A stretch of DNA of 64,000 bases from Saussurea involucrata (Eukaryota; Streptophyta; Magnoliopsida; Asterales; Asteraceae), in assembly GCA_033807775.1 (NCBI GenBank), contig CM066321.1, positions 46,600,850 to 46,664,849 on the forward strand, written 5' to 3'. A program made the position numbers and the translations under genes. Shown one piece after another: positions 43,132 through 55,448 of this stretch. Under the pieces are notes generated by a model, which was not told the origin of the DNA, ran no database searches, and worked only from the letters and a program-made list of their open reading frames with translations. Each line of letters starts with the position of its first letter. The first letter of the stretch is position 1.

Positions 43132-45088
43132 TGTAACGTCCCAAAAATTACAAAGAATTTAAAATTTTTAAAACATGCATTTCATTATAAAATAACCCCA
43201 ATTTAATAATTCGCAATTCAAATTAAATTAACGTCGTTAACTCAAACAGTCAATAAAGTTTACGCAGCGGAAATTTCATAAAATAAAATCTAAAGGTTTA
43301 AAAGTGAAATTTTAAACACTCTCAGCACCCCGCGCATAGTGTGTGTACCGTCAAGCCCGACTGCCGCTCGCACCTGAAATCACAACATATTGGGAAAAGG
43401 TAAGCTAATCGCTTAGTGAGTCCTACCACACACGCAGGTAGCAACCCCACGAATATCGCCCCTACTCGCAAGTAGGCAACGTCACCATCACCACAAATAT
43501 AAAACCACATAATGATAAATGCATAAATACGAACCTCGGTCCCACCGAGTACACCAAAAATATATCCACACAAGCTCAGTCCCACCGAGCCCTCGGTCCC
43601 ACCGAGTAAAGACATTGATACCAGCTCAGTCCCACCGAGCCCTCGGTCGCACCGAGCCCTCGGTCCCACCGAGCCCTCGGTCCCACCGAGTAAAGATAAT
43701 ACAATTGTACTAGCTCAGTCCCACCGAGCCCTCGGTCCCACCGAGCCCCCCAGTCCCACTGAGGTGTACGCAAGCACAAATAATCGACATATAATTTCAA
43801 CAATCACAGCTAAATCATTCCAACCAAATTGGTCCACGTAAACACGTAATAACACATAGCACAAAAACAACGATATACATGAAATTCCTAACTACGCAGT
43901 GAGAGAACTCACCTCAAAGCAAAGCGACGCGCTCCCGAGCCGCAACACCAGCACGTCAACCTTCCTCACATTTTCCCACCTAATTACGCACTAAAAACGT
44001 CAACGGAAGGTCCCAACTCACGACACTTTTACTAGTTTAACGAAACTAAAAATTCCAGCTTTTATACTAAAAATGCAGGTCTGTTCGGGACCCATTTTAC
44101 CCCTGCTAAACTAATCAAACCAAAAATATAATTCCATATTCAGGAAGTTCAATGTCTTACGGTTCCAGGGACGTATCGCACGCGTCCTAACGATATTCCT
44201 AGCACTTTATATGAATTTTACAAAAACACCTCTCAGAGCAGCTAAAACAGAACCTTTCAGTACAAAACGACGATTTGACCTAAGCTACGTTCCGAACTGG
44301 TTTTTGCACAAAACATAGAAACGTTACTAGACTCAAAATGGGAACTTTTGGCACCGATTTCGCCCCAATCCGAGTTACGAGGAAAAAGTTACGGTTTAAG
44401 CAAAACAGTGGCAGATTACTAAATTTTCACATGAAATGACACTATTGATTATTAACCCATTAAGTCGTGGCTTAATCCCAACAGACCCGAAAAGCATATG
44501 AACTACTGAATATGGGTTACCCTAGGCTGGACAACAGCCGTGCACCACCCCCTACCGCCTCCGGAGGCGGTGGTGGTTGGCGGCGTTTCTTTGACATACG
44601 ATAACAACAAACGAGAAATAGACGAACTTACCTCGACGAACCCTTCTTCCTCCTCTTTTCCGACCAAACTTGCCGGCGATCGTCTCCTTCCTCCTCTCTC
44701 CTCGTCGCCGGCAGCAACCTCTATCACCCTCTCGGTTTCTCTCTCCCTCTCTCGGCTTCTTTCTTTCACTCTCTCTCTCTAGTTCTCTTCTTGGCCGAAC
44801 ACAACAAGAAAGGGGGAGGGGATGACTAAAGGTTGTGGTGGTTACTAGCATGAAACCGAAGGGAAGGGGAAGGGGAGGGGGTGACTCTTGGACGATCCCT
44901 TGCCAAACTTTGGTGAGATGCCCCAATTAGCCCCTCAACTTTCCTTTCCTTGCAAAAAACCCACAAAGGTTGACTCATTTAACTTTTTGGTCCGATTCGA
45001 CTACCCCGCTAACGGAAACCACATTAAATCAAACTTAAAAAGAAAAGAATTAATAAAAGAAATTACATACCGGGATACGGGCTTTACA
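43132..45088 (-). repeat. Gyp2 5' LTR
   Basis: 1957 bp; about two differences from the 3' LTR. Hairpin-word array at 43535-43763; 18 bp palindrome at 44554-44571. Confidence 0.96.
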
Positions 45089-46693
45089 GTACCTTATATC
45101 GATATGCTTGGTTTTTGAGTGTTGCACAGGATTGGCAGAGATAGCAATGGCACTTTTGGAATCACAGAAGATGGGTATTTTGAATAGGATGTGGTCGTAG
45201 TCTTTTAGCTGAGTTTTCATCCATAGAACCTGAGAACAACAGCTAGCAGCAGCAACGTATTCAGCTTCTGCAGTGGATGTTGAGACACAATTCTGCTTCT
45301 TGGAGGTCCAACTGACTAGTTTACCACCTAGGAATTGGCAACTCCCAGAGGTACTCTTTCTGTCGAGCATGCATCCTCCATAGTCTGAATCTGTATAAGC
45401 TTTAAGACTGAAACCAGAGTTCTGTGGATACCAGAGACCGAGATTTTTGGTCCCCTTTAGGTATCTAAAGATTCTCTTCACATCATGATAATGTGATTTC
45501 TTAGGATTAGCTTGATAACGTGCACAAAGACATGTGGCATGCATGATGTCAGGTCTGCTCGCTGTTAAGTATAACAAAGATCCAATCATGCCTCTGTAGA
45601 GAGTGCATTCTACAGAGATACCATTTGGATCTAAGAATAACTTATTTCCAGTGGCCATTGGAGTTTTCATTGCAGAGGTATCAGAGAGGTTATATTTTAC
45701 CAGAATGTCAGAGACATATTTGGCTTGATTTATAAAAATTCCCTCTGAAGTTTGTTTGACTTGAAGTCCGAGGAAGAATGTTAATTCTCCCATCATACTC
45801 ATTTCAAACTCATTCTGCATGAGTTTTTCAAAACTTTTACATTCTTCTGAATTAGTAGACCCGAAAATTATGTCATCCACATAGATTTGTACAAGCATTA
45901 TCTCACCTTTTTTATGTTTATAGAATAAGGTAGTATCTGTTGTACCTCTGTTGTAGCCATTGACTAGAAGAAAGGTAGAAAGTCGTTCGTACCATGCTCT
46001 TGGAGCCTGTTTCAGTCCGTATAGAGCCTTTTCAAGGTAGTATACATGCCTTGGAAACTTTGAGCTTTCAAACCCTGGTGGCTGATTTACGAAAACCTCT
46101 TCTTGGATTTCACCGTTTAGAAAAGCTGATTTTACGTCCATCTGTTAGACTTTAAAACCTCTGTGGGCTGCGAAGGCTAATAATATTCTTATTGCTTCGA
46201 GCCGTGCGACAGGGGCAAAAGTCTCATCGTAGTCTATGCCTTCTTCTTGTCTATAACCCTTGGCTACCAATCGTGCTTTGTTTCTGATGACCACTCCATC
46301 TTCATCCTTCTTGTTTCTGTAGACCCACTTAGTCCCAATGGCCTGTTTCCCTCGTGGCAGTGGTACTAAAGTCCATACTTTGTTACGCTCAAACTGCAGA
46401 AGTTCTTCTTGCATGGCGTCTACCCAGTTTGGGTCATCTAGGGCTTCAGAAATCTTCTTTGGTTCTATCACACTGATAAAGTTAGTAGAGAAACAAAAAT
46501 TAGCAGTGGCAGACCTGGTTTTTACTGAGTCAGAAGGTTCTCCGATTATTTGGCTTGGAGGATGGCTTTTTGTCCACTGAGTTGTGCGTGGAAGATGATC
46601 ATCAATGTCATCGAACCTTTCTTCAGAGGCTTCTTGTGTTTCTTCTTGTGTAGCCTCTGTCGTTCTTTGTGCCTTGGTAGTTGATTCTACCAT
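45089..46693 (-). pseudogene. pol: SireC RT and RNase H, right of Gyp2
   Basis: Copia polymerase on the minus strand. The connector (TRSATANFCF, IEPKKISEALDDPNWVDAM) leads into RT, which is split by an in-frame TAA near 46142, where FKV should continue to QMDVKSAF. The rest, 46141 downwards, has QAPRAWY, the active site YVDDIIFGST, FFLGLQVKQ and RGMIGSLLYLTASRPDIM. RNase H then runs from TDSDYGGC through CVSTSTAEAEYVAAASC to KHIDIRY, where Gyp2 cuts in; the last 50 residues are at 36785-36939. Catalytic Asp residues are intact, so a single nonsense codon and Gyp2 are the visible lesions. Confidence 0.9.
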
Positions 46694-46870
46694 TTGTGGA
46701 ATGATTGGTATGAGTGGTGGTGGAGTTTGTTCCTCTGAGGACGTATAGTCTTGGTCCTCGATTTCCTTTGTAATTGGTTCTTCTGTGGATTGTGGAGTTT
46801 GTTTTTCAGCAGCTTCTGTGGTCGTTTTTCTTGATGTTTCATCTTCTGCGTTTTCTTCTTCGGCATTTGC

Positions 46871-48397
46871 TTATGTAGTATTTATAGAAGAAGATGAAGC
46901 ATTATTTGGACCAGTTAGAGTCATACCTGTATGATTTTGTCCGACAGAGGATGGTTCTTCAGAAACTCTGATGGTTCCAACAGAAGGATCAATGTCATTT
47001 TGGAACATCTCTAAAAATAGAAGATCCAAAACTTCTTTTGTTCTTGAGATGTCAGAGGATTTCCCTTTAGTTCCGAGTTCTGAACAGATTTGCTCAGAAG
47101 TCATCTGGAATGAATCATCAAAAGAAACATTAATGCTTTCTACAATCTTGCGAGACTTTGTAAGGAAGGTTCTGTAGGCTTTGGAAGTGGCAGAGTATCC
47201 AATGAATTTTCCTTCATCAGTTTTTACTTCAAACTTTCCTCTCGAATCTCTGTCGTTTAAAACTAAGCATTTGCATCCGAATACATGGAAAAACTTGATG
47301 TTTGGCCGCCTTTTGTGAAGCAATTCGTAAGGCGTCTTGAGGTGTCTTTTCACAATGGTTGAACGATTCTTTGTATAACACGCAGTAGAAATTGCTTCTG
47401 CCCAAAAGTTCATTGATAATCCGCATGCTGATAGCATAGTTCTTGCGGCCTCCACAAGTGTTCGATTCTTTCTTTCGACTACACCGTTCTGTTGTGAAGT
47501 GCGAGCGGCAGAGAAGTTCTGTGATATTCCTTCTGTAGAAAGATAGGCTTCAATGACACAGTTTTTAAATTATGTGCCATTGTCACTTCTTAACTTCTGT
47601 ATTCTGCAGTCATAAAGAACTTGGATTCTTTTCATTAGATTTATCAATATAATTGGAACATCTGATTTCTTTCTAATAAATTCAACCCATGTGAAACGTG
47701 AATACTCATCAATTAGAACAAGTATGTATTTCTTGCCACCTAGGCTCTGTATAGCAATGGGACCGCAGAGGTAGACATGAAGCATGTACAGAGGCCTAGT
47801 GCAAGACACGTCTGTTTTGCCTTTGTGGGAAGCCCTTCTGTGTTTTCCCATTTCACAGGCCGAACACAAGTGATCCTTATTGAATTTAACATTTGGCAGA
47901 CCTTTAACTAGATCGAGTTTTACTAGTTTATCCAAGGTGTGAAAGTTTAAGTGACAGAACCAGTTGTGCCATAACCAAGCTTCTTCACTTTTGCAGGCTA
48001 CTAGGCAAACTTTGTCCTTGGATTTTGAAGTAAAGTTCATTAGATATAGATCACCTCTTCTTTCAGCTCGCAGAAGTTCCATTCCTGTGTTTTCACTTTG
48101 TAGAGAGCAGAAAGTTCTTTTGAATAACACATCGAATCCTGTATCACATAGTTGACTTACACTTAGTAGGTTGTGCTTGAGGCCATTCACATATGCAACT
48201 TTGTATACAGAGACATTTTCTTTCTGTATGACTCCATAGCCTTTGATGTGTCCCTTCTTGTTGTCTCCAAAAGTTACAGATCCACCATCGTGTGTTTCTT
48301 TGTATGTGGATAGTAATCTTCCGTCGCCAGTCATGTGCCTTGAGCATCCGGAGTCAAGATACCAAATTGGCACATGTTGCTTCTGTAAGACAATCAC
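46871..48397 (-). pseudogene. pol: SireC protease and integrase
   Basis: The protease motif YLDSGCSRHMTGDGR opens the frame, followed by the H-H-C-C region (WLWHNWFCHLNF, CSACEMGK) and the integrase core. An in-frame TAA at the Glu after SDNGT (near 47567) truncates the core. The text resumes with NGVVERKNRTLVEAARTML, giving the catalytic Glu, and FFHVFGCKC and GYSATSKAYR in the C-terminal part, then an acidic linker to another TAA at 46871. The first core Asp reads LHVYLCGP instead of LHVDLFGP, so the first catalytic Asp is replaced by Tyr. Both changes disable integrase. Confidence 0.88.
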
Positions 48398-51300
48398 AGA
48401 GACTTAGGTACCCATATCCATATGGGTCCAATATTGTTAGAATTTTTCAAGTTTGCCTTAGCATTCTTGAAATACATTTTATCCTTTATAGAAAGATCAA
48501 ATTGTTTCTCTCTAGGTTTTGACTTTGGAGTTTGAATTTTAGTGGAGAGTAAGCAATCTGGACTTGAGAAGTGTTTATTCAATTTGAACATAAGATCAAA
48601 ACAATGACAGTATTGAATATGAGACGTGATTCGTTTGAACTTTTCATTGAATTCATTGAACTGAGCCACAGAGGAATTACATTCTTTCTTTACATTAGAT
48701 TTCCTATTACAAGAAGATCTATGAATACTAGAATGTTGTTTGCAAAAGTCTTGTTTAGTTCCTGCCTTCTGTGACTCTCTTCTGTGGTGAACATATTTCT
48801 TCACTGTCACAGAGGAAAAGTATTTGTTAGCTTCAGGCCATTTTCCCTTTTGTTGCCAAATGGGATTCTCTTTAATTTTCAAAGGTTTTGAAAATTTTGA
48901 ACTTTTAGGATCTACAGAGGTCTTCTTTAATATATCAAGTTCAGCAGAGGTTTTGACTTTTAAATACATGTTCAGAAAATCTGGGCAGATAGGTATCTCT
49001 GTGATTTTCTCTTTTGGAGAAATAGTTCTGTTAAGAACTTCAGAGGAGATTTTAACATCCCTTGTGTCATAGTGAACTATCCCTGATTTAGAATCAGTCT
49101 CTGAGTCGTCATAGGTTGAATCGTCCTTATATACAGAGGTTGAGTCATCTCTTTCGACAGAGGCTGGAATTTCTGAGCAAGTATCGTACGAGCATTCTTC
49201 CTCTGTAGAATGACTTTCATGGATGGCAGAGGTATCTGATGAGATCTTTTCAGCGAGAATTTAATCTATAGAAGAAGTACTGAGATTTTCTAAAACATAT
49301 GATTTCAAAACTTCCAAAATTTCTTTTTCAATAGATTTTGCAAGTTTTTCTTCTGAAAAGATGGGTTTAAACTCAGGAGCTTCTGCTGATAATTTTTTTT
49401 CATCGTATATCATGCAGACAAAAGCGACCTGTGTTTGAGTCTCTGGTTTACCAAACTTAAAGATACCAATCTGATCTTGTGTTTTCAGATATTTCTTTGG
49501 TTTGATTCCTCTATTGACAGAGGTTGAAGATGATGAATCTGTGTTTTCAAACCATACATTGATCATCTTTGTATGTTTCCTCAAGTGAGGTTCTGCAGAG
49601 ATTTTAACCCTTTTACTTACAGAAAGTAAGTTTGGAAAGTTTGGTTTGTTAGTTTTTCCCAAAACAAATAGAGAAGACAGAGGTTTTAGTTGTTTATTTT
49701 CAACTCCTAAGGTAATATCACTGTACCCTATACCTCGTCTTGCTATTTGAGAGTTTACCTTTTCATACACCTTCTGTGCATCTTTATAGTTTTTAAGTAA
49801 AACTTCTCTTCTTAAAAGATCTTGCCAAAGTACCTCTCTTTCTTTTTTAATGTATTCTTTGAGAGCTCTTATGTCTGTTGTTTCACTTCTTGAAACTGAA
49901 AGCTCTTTTGTTTTGATTTTTAAAGCATAGGTTAGATCAGAAATTTGCCTTTTTAAAGGATCTACATTTTTGCTCCAATATTTTTCGATTTTTTCTTTTT
50001 CTTCAAAGATTTTGGCTTTTTCTTGAGTGAGAAGCCTTACTTCGCTCTCATTAAAGGTTAGCCTTTTTTGAATGCTTTTATTTACTTCTTTCAGTTCAAT
50101 GTTAAGTTTAAATAAATCATCATCTACAATATTAATACTTGAGGTAGAGTTTGAAATGGATACCTCAGTGTCAGTGCCGGAGTCAACTTCTGCCATGCCA
50201 CAGAACAGGGCATTGGTGGGGAATTCATCGTCAGAGGTAGAGTCTGACTCGAAGTCCTCCTTGTTTGCCTCAGAATGCCCTCTGTTCTCCATTAGGGATT
50301 TTTGCGCATAATACTCAGCCTTCTTTTTGTAAAAAGCTGAGTCCTTCTGTGGGCGATTTTATCTGCTTTTGCATTCTTTTGCGAAATGACCTGGCTTGCC
50401 GCAGTTGAAACAACCTTGGGAGGTGTTTCCAGTTCAATCTTCGGACTTCTGTTGGTCTCCACCTTTCTCTGTTCGGCATTCGTTTGCGTAATGACCAGGC
50501 TTACCACATTTGTAGCATTCTTGTGTGTGGCATACCTTGTCATCTGATCTCTGTCAGTCATTTCCTCTGTAGCTTCTGTCGCTCAACCTCTGTTGGTCAT
50601 CATTTCTGTAGTCTGACCTCTGTTGGTTACTTGATTCTTCTCTTCTTCCATCATCTCTTCTACCAGAATTCCTTTGGTTATTTCTAAACTCTCTTGTCAA
50701 TAGAGCCATTGATTTAGCTAATGATGCAAGAGTTATTTCTTCCTCTATCAGCTCGTCTTCTTCGCTATCAATCATTACCATCTTCTTTTTCTCCTTTTTC
50801 TCCTCTGTAGATCTCTCATTTCTTGGTCTGTCTGTAGCCTCTGTTGATTTACTAACTAATGCGTATGGTACAATGGTTAGTGTTTTAGCTTGAGCTATTT
50901 GAGGCTCTTGTGCGGCTAGTGTTCCATAGAGATCAGAGAGTATCCAGGAGTCTAGATCTTGATTTGTTTGTAAAGACATAGACAATTGAAGCCACTCATC
51001 GTTCAGGCTCTTTAGAAACATGACGTTATTTTCTTTCGTGGTTCTGTGAATACCAGACTTTCTGCATTTGTTTATGAGAGAGTTGAACCAATCGTATGTT
51101 GTTTGCAGAGATTCTGTTGCAGAGGCTCTGAAGGCATGATACTCGTTTATGTATTGTGCTCTTCGGTTCTTCTGTGTTTTAGCACCCCCTTCCAGTTGTC
51201 TTTCTAATTCTTTCCAAAGATCGTGCGCTGTTTCGCATGCATCTAAAGATTGAAATATTTCGTTGGGGATAGCCATGATTAATATTCTTTTCGTTTTCTG

Positions 51301-51576
51301 TGCAACTTCATCTTCTGCCTTATCTTCATCTGACCAGTCTACTTTTGGCTTAGGTTTTTTATGTTCAGGGATTTCAAGAGATTCATCAATAGCTGGTACA
51401 CGTGGCATAGTTATCATAGGAACCGGAGGAAGATTATAAAGATATTGTTTGAGATTTTTTTCAGTACCCTCAAAAAAATGAACCATTCTTATTTTCCATT
51501 GAGGATACTCATCTCTAAGAAGAGTAGGAGGTTTAGTTAATGAGCCAGCAGTAAAAACGTTATTGGTATTTGTCAT
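48394..51576 (-). pseudogene. gag: SireC gag polyprotein
   Basis: Start at ATG 51576 (MTNTNNVFTAGSLTKPPT); an upstream ATG in the same frame lies in the LTR and is unlikely to be used. The copia helical Gag domain extends to about 50900. Two CCHC knuckles follow, CYKCGKPGHYANEC (50476-50517) and CFNCGKPGHFAKEC (50371-50412), in a frame shifted against the first part and with two stops nearby. The next frame (50292-49261) is a long Lys/Glu coiled coil. A stop at 49261 is followed by the basic tail, which ends IWIWVPKSL just before the protease. The gag would be near 1060 residues, long even for a Sirevirus. It binds RNA and forms the particle; this copy is broken. Confidence 0.85.
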
Positions 51577-51733
51577 TTTGAGAAAAGGATAATCTGATGG
51601 AGGATTTATGTATGTGATCTGAAAGTTTTTCTGGGTACAACTAATATCCAGAAATATGGTGATGAAGAGAGAAAATAATCTATCAGATAAAAGTAGTAAA
51701 ACGAGGATCACTTGATATTGAAAATCAAGCTTT

Positions 51734-51745
51734 GCTCTGATACCA
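51734..51745 (-). promoter_or_regulatory. SireC primer-binding site
   Basis: TGGTATCAGAGC on the minus strand, two bases inside the 5' LTR; initiator-Met tRNA type. Confidence 0.95.
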
Positions 51746-51747
51746 AT

Positions 51748-52585
51748 TGTTGGTTCCCGTTTTGCTTTAAACAAGATTATCAGATCTATTAGTTCAAGTT
51801 AATGTTTGATGCGGAAGCGTATTTGAAGAACTAACAGATAAGTTTGATAGATTTAGACCAAAATATAAATAAACAGTGAACAGAATATTATATCTTAAAG
51901 TTTACTGAATATATAAAATAAGAACATGTTTAAGAACTGTGAGTAAGAAAAGCTTCAAAACAGATATGACTTTTAAGGTGAATAAGCTTTTGTGTTCTTG
52001 TGATGTTCGATTTATAAGTGATAAGGAAGAACTCAACATGAGTCTTCCTTATATACTACTCTAAAGGGGACCATAAAGCATATGCTACTATTCAGACGGT
52101 ACAGATGAATAGTTGAATGGATGTCGTGAACAGTTGCAAGTGTGGCATGAACAGTCAGACGTGATGTATTGCATTTAATGCAGCAGACGTCTATTATGTA
52201 CTAAGCCCTATTGAATCCAATCAGAGTTTGACACGTTGACGTTGGACAGGGCATGCTACCATGCAAGTTGATGAACAGATCCTGTAACAGTAGCAAGATA
52301 TTGTAAATATCTTCAAGTCTTATTGTGAGGACCACAGAGGCTCTGTAATGAGTTACAGAGGTTCTGCGGTCTGGTCCTCTGTGGAGCAGTCTTCCCCGGA
52401 TTCCGAGTTATTGATCTTCTTTGCGCGTATGACAGAGCTTCTATAGCGCGCCTCTTTAGCTTCTGTAGATTCTTGATCTTGATCTCTCGGTAAGTCCGGC
52501 AGAGCCTCTGTAAGAGGCTTTCTTCATTTAGCCTATTTTTCACTACTTCTAAATACTTCTTTGATTAGGAAGATTGAAGCTAACA
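51748..52585 (-). repeat. SireC 5' LTR
   Basis: 838 bp, 13 substitutions from the 3' LTR, several clustered at 52276-52279 and 52437-52450. Confidence 0.96.
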
Positions 52586-53476
52586 TCATTCAGACAAAAT
52601 GTCTTAATGAAGATTAGGGTTTTTCTTGTTTTTTTGAAAAACGAAATGCAAACCCAATAAAAATCTTGTTTTCCAGTTTCCTTTGAAGATTGGGATTCTG
52701 GAAAAACGTATGAAGAACAAGTTTAAGATTTTGCGTTTTAAACTTGAAGAACAACCATGAAAGGTTGTGTTCATAAAACCATGAAAGAAATGATTTCATT
52801 TTTAAAAGGTTCTTTTGTTTGATCTTGTGAAAACAAAGAGAAGATCATTAACAAGTTTGAAGAAACAGGTAAAATAAAAGAATTATTAACCTGGTTCGTT
52901 GAAGAAGATGAAGTTCTTAAGTTCTTGAAAAAAACTTGAGAGCACAAATGCAACAGTAAATTCTTTTTCTTGCTTGGAGAAGAAGTTTGCGTTAAAGAAA
53001 AATATAAACCCAGAATGAGTTTGTATAGAGATTAGAGAGAGAAAATCTTGAGCGGGAAAAGATTTTCATCATGACACGGACACGTGTTTGCACTTGATTG
53101 GCAGGTAAACGAAACGTACAAACGTGTGTCAGAAAAAAAAACGTGTCGGGGCTTATCCGTTGTAATGACGTCAAAACTGTCCTTTCATAATCTTGGATGT
53201 CTCTGAGGTTTTGAAAAACTCAGGGACACTTTAAAAACATGAAGCACTGAATATAAATATCAGTGTTGGATTTTAGAAATTTCAAAGTATCGCTGATAAG
53301 GAAGAGATATTCAGCGATGTAATTTATTTTGAAATCTTGCATTTACATGCGATTTGTCAGAGAAAAAAACATACCTTGATATCAGCGAATCAAGTTTATT
53401 CAGAGAGAAGATGATAGAATGGGTTATACAAGTTGGTTTTATCCTGTCGCTGATCAAATGTGAACCACTGAAGATT
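52586..53476 (-). other. SireB spacer between pol and aORF, right of SireC
   Basis: About 890 bp, continued by 29414-29511 on the far side of SireC. Non-coding, with many AAG/GAA-rich words. It would be the leader of the SireB aORF. No PPT-like tract seen, unlike the same region in SireA1 and SireC. Confidence 0.65.
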
Positions 53477-55433
53477 TTATTCTTCAAAGTTCAGCATTCC
53501 AAGCTCGCTGATGAGAAAGTTGAACCTTGTCTCATCAAGAGGTTTGGTGAACAGATCAGCTAACTGATAATCAGTTGGGATAAAGTGAAGCTCTATATCA
53601 CCATTCATCACATGATCTCTGATAAAGTGATACCTGATTTCGATGTGTTTTGTCATTGAGTGTAGTACTGGATTATTTGCTATAGCGATGGCACTTGTGC
53701 TGTCGCAATAGATTGGAATATTTTTAGAGCTGAAGGTCATAGTCCAGTAGTTGATTTCTCATCCACAAGACCTGAGAACAACAGCTTCCAGTGGCTACAT
53801 ACTCAGCTTCAGCGGTAGAGGTGGACACTGAGTTTTGCTTTTTGCTTGTCCAACTCACCAGCTTTCCATCCAAGAGTTGACATCCTCCTGTGGTGCTTTT
53901 CCTATCCAATTTTCAACCTGCAAAATCACTATCTGAATAGGCGATTAGATCAAATCCTGAGTCTTTGGGATACCAAAGACCTAGATTCGCAGTACCCTTA
54001 ATGTATCTAAAAATTCGCTTTACAGCGGTCATATGAGATATCTTGGGTTCAGCTTGATATCGTGCACACAAACATGTTGCGTACATAATATCGGGTCGGC
54101 TAGCTGTAAGATACAAGAGAGAGCCGATCATCCCACGGTACATCGTGACATTAACAGGAATACCCTTAGTATCCTTGTCTAGTTTCAGCGGTGGTGTCAT
54201 AGGGGTTTTCATAGCTGAACTTTGAGTTAAGTCGAATTTCTTCAGCATATCTTTAACATACATTCCCTGATTAATCAAAGTTCCTTTTTCATTTTGCTTT
54301 ATCTGAAGACCAAGGAAATATGTTAGTTCACCCATCATGCTCATTTTATACTCATCTTTCATTCTATCAGCGAAACGAGTACAAAGATCAGGGTTAGTAG
54401 AACCAAATATAATGTCATCAACATATATCTGAACAAGAATGATATGACCTTTTACTTTCCTGAAAAATAAAGTTTTGTCGATTTTACCTCGCTCGAATTG
54501 TTCAATATGGAGATAAGTAGAAAGAGTGTCATACCATGCACGTGGAGCTTGCTTTAAGCCATAAAGTGCCTTATCCAGTTTATAAACATAACCTGGACGC
54601 TTAGGATCCGAGAATCCTGGAGGTTGTTCCACATAGACTTCTTCATTCAGGTTTCCATTTATAAACGCTGACTTAACATCCATTTGATATACTTTGAAGT
54701 CTTTGTGTACAGCGTATGCTAAGAATAGACGAATAGATTCTAGTCTTGCTACTGGAGAAAATTTTTTGTCGTAGTCTATACCTTCCTCTTGTCTGTATCC
54801 CTGAGCAACAAGTCGAGCCTTGTTGTGGGTTACAGTTCCATGTTCGTCCAACTTGTTTCGATAGACCCATTTAGTGCCTATCACTGTTTTGTCAGTTGGT
54901 GTTCGAACAAGTTTCCAAACTTTGTTTCTTTCGAATTCAGTCAGCTCTTCTTGCATGGCGCTGACCCAGTTTGGATCTTTGAGGGCATCATCTACTTTCT
55001 TTGGTTCAGTTAGAGAAATAAAATTAACAAATAAACAAATATTACCTACACTTCGTCGAGTCTGAATACCAGCGTTTGGATCACCAAGAATTTGATCAAT
55101 TGGGTGATTTACAGTCCATCGCTGAGCCGGAGCGTGAGACGTTGACTCAACCTGAACTGGAGAAGCTGAAGATGAAGCTTCAGCGACGTCTGGAGTATCA
55201 GCCAAGAGAGGAATCGGTGCAGTTGTCATTATATTCACTGATTGCTGAGAAGTAGATGGAATGTCTGAGACATTGGGTTCAGAAGCAGGTATAGTGTTTA
55301 AAGGAACAGCTGAGACCCATGATGTTTCAGCTTCACTATTCTGCATATTTGGAATGATAGTAGGACCATCATCTTCAACTGTATGAGCACGAGGAGTGGA
55401 AATATCTTCTGAATCACCAAGATGAGAAAACAT
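53477..55433 (-). pseudogene. pol: SireB RT and RNase H
   Basis: The frame 55433-53913 covers the acidic linker and RT: IGTKWVYRNKLDEHGT at about residue 185, first catalytic Asp in MDVKSAF at 252, ALYGLKQAPRAWY, and YVDDIIFGST at 337-346. A TGA at 53913, where Cys should follow DFAG, ends the ORF. RNase H continues (KSTTGGCQLLDGKLVSWTSK; 53909-53724), then a one-base shift near 53735 leads to IPIYCDSTSAIAIANNPV and LFTKPLDETRFNF, ending at 53477. All visible catalytic residues are intact, so only one nonsense codon and one frameshift break it. Confidence 0.9.
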
Positions 55434-55448
55434 CCATTGATTCAGTTC

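Larger units (their letters stand above)
36940..45088 (-). mobile_element. Gyp2: defective Ty3/gypsy retrotransposon inserted in SireC
   Basis: LTRs of 1957 bp at 36940-38896 and 43132-45088, target duplication GTACC (36935-36939, 45089-45093). Same family as Gyp1: about 4.2 kb of shared interior differs at roughly six positions by eye, and the deletions and stops are common to both. Two LTR-LTR differences were seen (near 37742 and 38390), so the insertion is recent. It holds the intact pre-insertion site for TRG near 39847. It cannot encode functional integrase or RT. Confidence 0.96.
29512..52585 (-). mobile_element. SireC: very large Sirevirus-like copia retrotransposon nested in SireB
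   Basis: LTRs at 29512-30349 and 51748-52585 are both 838 bp (TGTTGGTTCCC...AAGCTAACA), with 13 substitutions between them. Target duplication TCATT at 29507-29511 and 52586-52590. Minus-strand order: 5' LTR, primer-binding site, gag with two zinc knuckles, PR, INT, RT, RNase H, spacer, aORF, PPT, 3' LTR. Gyp2 interrupts RNase H. Without Gyp2 the element is about 14.9 kb, large for copia. Several single-base nonsense changes disable gag, integrase and RT, though the RT YVDD is intact. Confidence 0.96.
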
